DNA of 46,991 nt from Cryptosporangium minutisporangium (GTDB lineage: Bacteria; Actinomycetota; Actinomycetes; Mycobacteriales; Cryptosporangiaceae): NCBI RefSeq assembly GCF_039536245.1, contig NZ_BAAAYN010000046.1, positions 1 to 46,991 of the forward strand. The letters are read 5' to 3'. The notes beneath the pieces were generated by a model that saw only the letters and a list, made by a program, of their open reading frames with translations, was not told the origin of the DNA and did no database searches. The translations under genes and the position numbers were made by a program. Below, piece after piece: positions 40,850 to 46,991 of the stretch (position 1 is the first letter of the stretch; each line of letters opens with the position of its first letter).

Positions 40850-42361
40850 GTGGCACAGACAGCGGTTCGAGAGATCGAGCGGAAGTACGAACTGCCCGAG
40901 GGAGTGTCCATCCCCAGCCTGGACGACCTGCCAGGAATCGCGGTCGATCGGGCGGCGGACGTCTTCGAACTGGAGGCGGTCTACTTCGACACCACGGACC
41001 TGCGGCTGGCCACCCACCGGGTGACGCTGCGCAGGCGGACCGGCGGTGAGGACGCGGGTTGGCACCTGAAGCTGCCCGCCGGACCGGACGGCCGGGACGA
41101 GATCCACTGGCCGCTGGGGCGCGCGAGCCGCACCGTACCCGCCGAGCTCGCCGCGCTGGTCGCCGCGTACACCCGGGGCCGGACGCTGGAGCCGGTGGCG
41201 CGGATCCGGACCACCCGCACCCGCCGTCGGCTGCGGGACACCGGGGGATCGGTGCTCGCCGAGGTCGTCGCCGACGAGGTGGCCGGCCAGACGCTCGGAG
41301 CTGAGTCGACGCTGTCGTCCTGGTCCGAGCTGGAGGTCGAGCTGGCCGGCGGGTCGCGCGAGGTGCTGGACACGGTCGAAGCGCGGCTCCGCTCGGCGGG
41401 CGTGCGCCGCTCGCCGAGCGCGTCGAAGCTGGCTCGGGTGCTGGGCACGCAGCCGGCCGCCGACCAGGGTGCGCCGCGGCGTCGACCGACCGTGGGGCAG
41501 CTGGTCGTCGACCACCTGCGCGAGCAGGTCTGGACGATGCTCGAGTACGACCCCCGGGTCCGCCGGGACGAGCCGGACGCGGTGCACAAGATGCGGGTGG
41601 CCACCCGCCGGCTCCGGTCCGCGCTGCAGACGTTCGGCGCGGTCGTCGATCGTTCGGCCACCCGGCCGGTCACCGACGAGCTGAAGTGGCTGGCCGGCGT
41701 CCTCGGTGAGGCGCGCGATCTCGAGGTGTTGCGCGCGAGCCTGGACGAGAAGATCGCGGCGACCGCCGACGAACTCGTGGTGGGCCCGGTGCAGGCGCGG
41801 GTCACCGGTCACCTCGCGCACCAGCAGGGCGAGGCGCGCGAGCACGTGCTCGCGGCGCTGAACGGCAAGCGGTACTTCGCGCTGCTGGACGCGCTCGACG
41901 CGCTGGTCGAGGACCCGCCGCTGACGCGCAAGGCACGCGGTCGCGCCGCCCGGGCCCTGCCGAGGACGCTGCGCCGCGGTCAGCGCCGGGTCGCGCGTCG
42001 AGTGGATGCCGCGGCTGCGCTGCCCTCGGGTGAGCAGCGCGACGTCGAGCTGCACGAGGCCCGGAAGGCCGCGAAGCGCGCCCGGTACGCGGGAGAGCTG
42101 GCCCGGCCAGCGCTCGGGAAGGCCGCGAAGCGCTACGCCACCGCGATGGAGGACGTCCAGGAGGAGCTCGGCGCCCACCAGGACAGCGTGGTCGCGCGTC
42201 AGGTGCTGCGCGAGCTCGGCATGCAGGCCCACTTGGCGGGGGAGAACGGCTTCACGTTCGGGCTTCTCCATCGCGGGGAGCAGGCCGCCGCCGACGCCGT
42301 CGAGGCGCGCATCCCCGTCGTGCGCAAGGCCGTCCGGGCGGCGGGACGCGCGCTGCGTTGA
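40850..42361 (+). CDS. CYTH-CHAD domain protein
   Basis: The protein has 503 residues. The N-terminal CYTH (triphosphate tunnel) domain has the E-x-E-x-K motif at E8, E10, K12 and further basic and acidic pairs (T-L-R-R-R-T-G-G, then W-H-L-K-L-P). The C-terminal CHAD domain (about 220-495) is helical with conserved histidines and basic residues (V-H-K-M-R-V-A-T-R-R-L-R, then L-H-E-A-R-K-A-A-K-R-A-R-Y). CYTH proteins hydrolyse or bind triphosphates and polyphosphate; CHAD binds polyphosphate granules. It stands alone; the GTG at 40850 has a GGGAGTGA signal upstream. Confidence 0.92.
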   Translation: MAQTAVREIERKYELPEGVSIPSLDDLPGIAVDRAADVFELEAVYFDTTDLRLATHRVTLRRRTGGEDAGWHLKLPAGPDGRDEIHWPLGRASRTVPAELAALVAAYTRGRTLEPVARIRTTRTRRRLRDTGGSVLAEVVADEVAGQTLGAESTLSSWSELEVELAGGSREVLDTVEARLRSAGVRRSPSASKLARVLGTQPAADQGAPRRRPTVGQLVVDHLREQVWTMLEYDPRVRRDEPDAVHKMRVATRRLRSALQTFGAVVDRSATRPVTDELKWLAGVLGEARDLEVLRASLDEKIAATADELVVGPVQARVTGHLAHQQGEAREHVLAALNGKRYFALLDALDALVEDPPLTRKARGRAARALPRTLRRGQRRVARRVDAAAALPSGEQRDVELHEARKAAKRARYAGELARPALGKAAKRYATAMEDVQEELGAHQDSVVARQVLRELGMQAHLAGENGFTFGLLHRGEQAAADAVEARIPVVRKAVRAAGRALR

Positions 42362-42511
42362 GTGCGCGTCGATCCCGCGTAGTACGTCGGGCGAGGCCGA
42401 TTGTCGCTCGTGGGCGTAGCGCGGTAAAACTCGGACGTTCGCGGACTCGGGTCTGGTACTTCGCGGTACCGTCCGGTGTTCCAGTTGCGCGGTGTTAGAG
42501 AGGGCCCACTG

Positions 42512-44155
42512 ATGCGGTCGTTCCTCCGGCGGGTCCCAGCGGCTTTGCTCGCGGTCACGCTTGCTGCCGGGTTGGCAGCGTGTACCGATGACGAGTCGAG
42601 CAACGGCGGCAAGAGCGCGGTCGACCTGGACGCGACCGTCGTCACCACCGAGGGCGGAGCCCTCCGCGGCTCGTCCGCCGCCGGTTACCGGTCGTTCCTC
42701 GGCGTTCCGTTCGCGGCGCCGCCGGTCGGGAACCTGCGGTGGCGGCCGCCGCAGCCCGCCGAGAAGTGGTCCGGCGAGCGCGACGCGACGAAGCCGGGCG
42801 CTGCCTGCACGCAGGGGTCCAGCCTCGTGAGCGGCGGCGAGTCCGGGAAGGGCAGCACCATCGAAGACTGCCTGTACCTGAACGTCTACACGCCGACGAC
42901 CGGGACCGCCCGCCGGACGCTGCCGGAGGCCGGCCGCGACGGCAAGCTCCCCGTGATGGTGTGGATCCACGGCGGCAGCTACACCAGCGGAGCGGGCTCG
43001 GACTACGGCCCCGGCCGGCTGGTCACTCAGGGCGGCGCCGTCGTCGTGACGATCAACTACCGGCTCGGCGCGCTGGGCTTCCTCGCGCTGCCGGAGCTCT
43101 CCCGGGAACAGGAGCTGGGCTCCGGCACCTACGGGCTGCTCGACCAGCAGGCCGCGCTCCGCTGGGTGCAGAAGAACGTCGCGGAGTTCGGTGGTGACCC
43201 GAAGAACGTCACGCTGTTCGGCGAGTCGGCCGGTGCCGGCAGCGTCTGTGCCCAGATGATCGCGCCGCAGGCCAAGGGCTTGTTCGCGAAGGCGATCGCG
43301 GAGAGCGGGTGCGCGCTGCGCGGGCCGACGCAGGCGAAGGCGGAGCAGACCGGGACCGCGCTGGCGGCGAAGCTCGGCTGCCGGGGCGCGGAGGTGCTGA
43401 CCTGCCTGCGCGGGAAGTCGTCGGCCGCGATCCGCTCGGCGGCGACCGCCACCAGCACGAGCCTGACCTACGCACCGTCCAGCGGTAACCCGGTGCAGCC
43501 CACCGACATCGAGTCCGCGTTCGCGGAGGGCAAGTTCCAGAACGTGCCGCTGCTGCAGGGCACGAACCACGACGAGGGCCGGCTGTTCATCCTCTCGCTG
43601 GGGCTCTCCGGCATCGGCCCGGCGCTGTACCCGGCCGCGGTGCGGCGGGCGACCGGACCCCTGGCCGACCAGATCCTCGCCCGATACCCGCTGTCGAAGT
43701 ACGGCACTCCCGGGGACGCGCTGGGCGCGATCGTCACCGACTCCACGTTCTCCTGCCCGGCGCTGCGGACGAACCAGTCGGCGGCGAAGCGGACGACGGT
43801 CTACGCGTACGAGTTCAACGACCCGAACGCGCCGCTGCCGAAGATCGGGAACTATCCGCTGAAGGCCGCGCACGCCGCGGAACTGCCGTACCTGTTCGAG
43901 ATGGAGCGGCTCGGCGGGCTGCCGCAGACGGCCCAGCAGCTCAGCCGCGAGATGGTCGCGTACTGGACGAGCTTCGCTGCCGACGGTGACCCGAACGTCG
44001 ACGGGGCGCCGAAGTGGGGAACGTTCTCGCCGGGCGGCTCGTCGATGCAGGCGCTGGTGCCGCAGGGGTCGACGGCGCTGCCGACCGACCGATTCGCCAC
44101 CGAGCACAACTGCGACTTCTGGGCGAAGAACCCCACAGTCTCGTTGCGCTCTTAG
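42512..44155 (+). CDS. Lipoprotein carboxylesterase, type B
   Basis: The ATG at 42512 follows AGAGGG; the product has 547 residues. It has a lipoprotein signal peptide (lipobox L-A-A-C, Cys at 24). The type-B esterase fold shows S-F-L-G-V-P-F-A-A-P-P-V-G near the N-terminus, the G-E-S-A-G-A-G nucleophile elbow (Ser239) and D-E-G-R-L-F. The catalytic His is likely in A-A-H-A-A-E-L-P-Y. It is a para-nitrobenzyl-esterase-like hydrolase on the outer face of the membrane. The substrate is unknown. Confidence 0.93.
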   Translation: MRSFLRRVPAALLAVTLAAGLAACTDDESSNGGKSAVDLDATVVTTEGGALRGSSAAGYRSFLGVPFAAPPVGNLRWRPPQPAEKWSGERDATKPGAACTQGSSLVSGGESGKGSTIEDCLYLNVYTPTTGTARRTLPEAGRDGKLPVMVWIHGGSYTSGAGSDYGPGRLVTQGGAVVVTINYRLGALGFLALPELSREQELGSGTYGLLDQQAALRWVQKNVAEFGGDPKNVTLFGESAGAGSVCAQMIAPQAKGLFAKAIAESGCALRGPTQAKAEQTGTALAAKLGCRGAEVLTCLRGKSSAAIRSAATATSTSLTYAPSSGNPVQPTDIESAFAEGKFQNVPLLQGTNHDEGRLFILSLGLSGIGPALYPAAVRRATGPLADQILARYPLSKYGTPGDALGAIVTDSTFSCPALRTNQSAAKRTTVYAYEFNDPNAPLPKIGNYPLKAAHAAELPYLFEMERLGGLPQTAQQLSREMVAYWTSFAADGDPNVDGAPKWGTFSPGGSSMQALVPQGSTALPTDRFATEHNCDFWAKNPTVSLRS

Positions 44156-44343
44156 TGGGCGGCCCGCCCAGAACGACGCTGACAGGCGAGCGCGAGGCCT
44201 TGAGACACAGCTAGGTCGAGCCCAGCGGAAGTTGCCTCGCGCGGCGCCTGACAACGGCGGCTCAGCGGTTCGCTGCGGCCTCGCGCTCGACTGCCGGCCC
44301 CGCTCTGGGCGGGCTCCAGGTTCGAGCTCGAGCCGCTACGCGG
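44156..44343. repeat. Stem-rich intergenic element between convergent genes
   Basis: CGAGCGCGAGGCC (44187-44199) is repeated as its exact reverse complement at 44277-44289, giving a 13-base-pair stem around 77 bases. A small palindrome TGGGCGgccCGCCCA follows the esterase stop. No gene is evident. A folded RNA or a large terminator between the convergent esterase and pirin genes is possible. Confidence 0.45.
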
Positions 44344-45312
44344 TCAGCGGGTGCGGCCTCGTGGTTTGAGGGGGGTGGTGGGGAGTTCGGGTGCGTGCAG
44401 GGGAGCGCCGTCGAAGCCGGTCACGGTGCCGAACCCGCGGCCGGCCTCCCAGTCGGCGCGGGCCGCGACGATGTCGTCGTGGCTCCGCCCCACGAAGTTC
44501 CACCACATCACGATCTGCTCCTCGAACGGCTCGCCGCCGAGCACGAGGGTCCGGCCGGCGCCGGTCAACGGCAGCTCGGTGCGGCCGGTACCCAGGTAGA
44601 CCAGGCCGCCCGCCGGGACCGGTTCGCCATCCACCACCGGCCCGTCCTCGAACGCCAGCACCGCGTACTCGAAGTCCGGACGCAGCGCGAGCGTGCCGCC
44701 GTCCCCACCGATCAGCACCTCGGCGCCGACCAGCGGCGTGTAGGTCCGCGCCGGCGAGGTCGCGTCCTCCAGCGTCCCCATCAGGACGGTGACGGTCAGG
44801 CCGTCGCGCGCCACCACCGGCAGATCGCCATGGTGCGCGAACGCGGGCGCCACCGCACGCTCCCCCGCGGGTAGCGCGACCCAGAGCTGGGCGCCGTGCA
44901 GGATCGGCGTGCGGTCGGCCGGTGACTCCTCGGCGTGCGAGATACCGACGCCCGCGGTCATCAGGTTGAGCTGTCCCGGCCGGATCAGCTGCTCCGATCC
45001 GAGGCTGTCCCGGTGGAGCACCTCACCGCGCACCAGCCAGCTGACGGTCTGGAGCCCGATGTGGGGGTGCGGTGGCACGCGCATCCCGCCCGGTCCGCCC
45101 GACCCGATGTCTTCCGGTCCGTAGTGATCGACGAAGCACCACGCACCGACCATCCGCCGGTCGCGGTGGGGCAGCGTCCGGGTCACGGTCAGCCCCCGGG
45201 GGCCGCCGAGGACGACGTCCCGGCCGATCAGGAGTTCGCGGACGGGCGCCGTCGCGACGTCCGACCGACCGCCGCAGGTGGCCTCGGTGGGCGCGGGATC
45301 GAGGTTGCTCAC
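44344..45312 (-). CDS. Pirin-family cupin protein
   Basis: The protein has 322 residues with the two-cupin pirin fold. The metal site motif P-H-P-H-I-G-L-Q-T-V is near residue 82, followed by R-G-E-V-L-H-R-D-S-L-G and a later G-I-S-H-A-E. The second cupin shows M-W-W-N-F-V-G-R-S. Pirins bind iron; some are quercetinases, some act as regulators. The start GTG at 45312 has no ribosome binding site but a TACGCT (-10-like) box 6 bases upstream, suggesting a leaderless transcript. It is convergent with the esterase gene and divergent from the next one. Confidence 0.93.
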   Translation of the reverse strand: MSNLDPAPTEATCGGRSDVATAPVRELLIGRDVVLGGPRGLTVTRTLPHRDRRMVGAWCFVDHYGPEDIGSGGPGGMRVPPHPHIGLQTVSWLVRGEVLHRDSLGSEQLIRPGQLNLMTAGVGISHAEESPADRTPILHGAQLWVALPAGERAVAPAFAHHGDLPVVARDGLTVTVLMGTLEDATSPARTYTPLVGAEVLIGGDGGTLALRPDFEYAVLAFEDGPVVDGEPVPAGGLVYLGTGRTELPLTGAGRTLVLGGEPFEEQIVMWWNFVGRSHDDIVAARADWEAGRGFGTVTGFDGAPLHAPELPTTPLKPRGRTR

Positions 45313-45437
45313 GGGGCGAGCGTACGTCGCGGTGTCGGGTTTCCCGCCGCTGATGTCCGACGCCTGTCGGATGACCGGTGTGCAGCGACGATGCCACGAT
45401 CGTCGGGCCCGCTGAGCCCTCGCCGAGGAGGACCTTC

Positions 45438-46394
45438 GTGACCTACGCTTTCGACCCCGAACTCGCCGCCGTCATCCCGCTGCTGCCCGTCGTCGACCTG
45501 GACGACCTGGCCTCGACGCGGACCATGCAGGCCGAGCTACTCACTCAGCTGGCGGGCCCGGACGGGGAGACGGACGTGGACGTCCGCGACGTCCGCGTGC
45601 CCGGGCCGGAAGGCGCACCCGACGTCCTGCTGCGGATCTTCAGTCCGAAGGGTCACCGGCCGGGCGAGTCGGCGCCGCTGCCGGCGATCTACGACATCCA
45701 CGGCGGAGGTTTTGTCCTCGGCTCGATCGACATCGACGACCAGCGGAACAAGGAGCTGAGCGCGGGCATCGGCGCGGTCGTGGTCAGCGTCGAGTACCGG
45801 CTCGCGCCGGAGTACCCGTTCCCGGCGCCACTCGAGGATTGCTACGCCGGCCTGGTCTGGCTCGCCGACCACGCCGATGAACTGGGCGTCGACGCGTCGC
45901 GGATCGCGCTGTTCGGCATCAGCGCCGGTGGTGGCCTGGCGGCCGGGCTCGCGCAGCTCGCCAGGGACCGCGGTGGGCCGGCGCTCGCGTTCCAGTACCT
46001 GGGCGTACCCGAGGTGGACGACCGGCTGGAGACGCAGAGCATGCGGACGTTCGTCGACACTCCGCTCTGGAGCCGGCCCCGGGCGATCTTCAGCTGGGAC
46101 GCGTACCTCGGTGCCGGGAGACGCGGCACCGACGAGGTGAGCCCGTACGCCGCACCCGCCAGGGCCACCGACCTCACCGGGCTGCCGCCCGCCTACGTCT
46201 CGGCGATGGAGTTCGACCCGCTGCGGGACGAGAGCATCGCGTACGCGCTGGCGCTGCTCGCTGCCGGGATCAGCGTCGAGCTCCACCTGTTCCCGGGGAC
46301 GTTCCACGGGTCGGGGTTGGTGGCCACCGCGGAGGTCTCGAAGCGCGAAGCGGCCGAGGGCCTAGCCGTCCTCCGCAAGGCGCTCCGGGTCTAG
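45438..46394 (+). CDS. Alpha/beta hydrolase of the hormone-sensitive lipase type
   Basis: The GTG at 45438 follows GAGGAGGAC, giving 318 residues. It shows the oxyanion-hole H-G-G-G-F near residue 90, the G-I-S-A-G-G-G nucleophile elbow, the acid in E-F-D-P-L-R-D-E and the final histidine F-H-G-S-G. The family hydrolyses short-chain esters or lactones in the cytoplasm. The substrate is unknown. It is divergent from pirin and convergent with the PucR-type gene. Confidence 0.92.
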   Translation: MTYAFDPELAAVIPLLPVVDLDDLASTRTMQAELLTQLAGPDGETDVDVRDVRVPGPEGAPDVLLRIFSPKGHRPGESAPLPAIYDIHGGGFVLGSIDIDDQRNKELSAGIGAVVVSVEYRLAPEYPFPAPLEDCYAGLVWLADHADELGVDASRIALFGISAGGGLAAGLAQLARDRGGPALAFQYLGVPEVDDRLETQSMRTFVDTPLWSRPRAIFSWDAYLGAGRRGTDEVSPYAAPARATDLTGLPPAYVSAMEFDPLRDESIAYALALLAAGISVELHLFPGTFHGSGLVATAEVSKREAAEGLAVLRKALRV

Positions 46395-46406
46395 CGACGC
46401 CGAACC

Positions 46407-46991
46407 CTAGGGGACCGGCTCCAGGGGTCCCGCCAGCTTCCGGGCCCAGAGCGCGAGCTGGGCCCGGAAGCGGTCGCCCGGTTCGTCCAGGCGCCAGCCG
46501 AGGGCGTCCTCCACGTGCGCGAGGCGCGCGGCGACCGAGCTGTGGTGCAGGTAGAGCGCGGCCGCGGCCTGGCGGAGCGACCCGGTACGGCAGAACGCCT
46601 CCAGCGCGGCGACGTCGAGCGCGCCGCTGTCGGTGCGCGCCAGAGCGTCCAGGGCCCGGACGTCCGGCTGGTCGCGCAGCCGGGCGGTGGGGATCTCGGC
46701 CAAGAGCGCGAGCGGGCCCAGCGCATCGTGGTCGACGACGGCGTCACCGGGATCGGCCGCCGGAGCACCGGCCGGGGACGCGAACCGGAGCGCCAGGCGG
46801 GCCTGGGCCCACGAGGCCTCCGCGGCCAGCCCGTCCACGTTGCCGCCGACGCCCACCCGGATGCCGGTCGACGTCGGCGCTCCACCGCGGCGGGGCGTCG
46901 CGTCCGCGGTGGCGCGACTCTCCCCGGCGCGGTCGCGGAGGGCGGCGCGTAGGTCGGCGGCGGGCGAGCCGGTGCCGTCGCGACGCTGGAG
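46407..46991 (-). CDS. PucR/CdaR-type transcriptional regulator (5' end beyond window)
   Basis: The frame is open to the window end with no stop, so the N-terminal part is missing; 194 codons are visible. The C-terminal 60 residues form the PucR/HTH_30 helix-turn-helix (A-L-E-A-F-C-R-T-G-S-L-R-Q-A-A-A-A-L-Y-L, then S-V-A-A-R-L-A-H-V-E). The preceding part fits the GGDEF-like middle domain of CdaR proteins. Ligand and target cannot be seen. It ends 12 bases from the convergent hydrolase gene. Confidence 0.85.
   Translation of the reverse strand, partial: LQRRDGTGSPAADLRAALRDRAGESRATADATPRRGGAPTSTGIRVGVGGNVDGLAAEASWAQARLALRFASPAGAPAADPGDAVVDHDALGPLALLAEIPTARLRDQPDVRALDALARTDSGALDVAALEAFCRTGSLRQAAAALYLHHSSVAARLAHVEDALGWRLDEPGDRFRAQLALWARKLAGPLEPVP

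Noticed and set aside
40709-44254. 1181-codon open frame on the minus strand
   Set aside because: It runs opposite to two well-supported genes (CYTH-CHAD and carboxylesterase) and its translation is Arg/Ala/Gly-rich with no domain. Long antisense frames are common in DNA this GC-rich.

Overview
The window is a stretch of a very GC-rich chromosome, about 72% G+C by eye. Many genes start with GTG, and many neighbours are joined by 4-base ATGA or GTGA overlaps. Family content (MutA/MutB/MeaB, a PPOX/F420-type flavoprotein, DUF4331, CbtAB, GPP34, LCP, Excalibur, RsbP-type phosphatase) points to an actinobacterium. Cryptosporangium or a related mycelial genus is my guess, held with low confidence. 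I saw no tRNA, rRNA, CRISPR array or intact insertion sequence.

Region by region. 1-5.1 kb (minus): a tightly overlapped three-gene cassette made of a DUF559/Vsr-like PD-(D/E)XK nuclease-domain protein, a probable two-winged-helix adaptor with an acidic repeat linker, and a 1044-residue protein that fuses an AAA-type ATPase to a HerA/FtsK-like ATPase. It looks like an uncharacterised nucleic-acid-processing or defence module and is the best candidate for a new system. 5.3-9.4 kb: a tiny lysine-rich protein, then araR (LacI family)-araB-araD with two matching operators. 9.4-12.8 kb: a 41-bp-periodic repeat, small proteins, an Excalibur protein, and a TetR/PPOX pair divergent from an SRPBCC-DUF2867 fusion. 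12.8-18.0 kb (minus): mutA-mutB-(mini-ORF)-meaB, for B12-dependent methylmalonyl-CoA mutase. 18.3-26.4 kb: DUF4331-TPR-NicO, a histidine-phosphatase-like gene, a cobalamin riboswitch driving cbtB-cbtA, and a YibE/F membrane protein. Cobalt import sits beside a B12-dependent enzyme.

26.4-28.4 kb: a second copy of the 41-bp-periodic repeat, then SPFH, ribbon-helix-helix and GPP34 genes (minus), with a palindrome lodged between promoter boxes. 28.6-32.6 kb: RsbQ-like hydrolase, an RsbP-like PAS-GAF-GAF-PP2C phosphatase fused to an RsbW-like kinase domain, and a STAS antagonist, forming a partner-switching stress module. 32.6-37.7 kb: LCP ligase, OafA-type acyltransferase, yybP-ykoY (Mn) riboswitch with GDT1-type transporter, and peptide deformylase paired with an ArsR-like regulator under twin palindromes. 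38.3-38.7 kb: a 31/32-bp-periodic repeat with a central cruciform and a glgB relic. 38.7-47 kb: TetR, a membrane-anchored AA10 (LPMO)-like protein without the N-terminal histidine, CYTH-CHAD, a lipoprotein carboxylesterase, pirin, an HSL-type esterase and a PucR-type regulator cut by the window end.

All family calls were made by reading translated sequence and recalling motifs; no database search was run.
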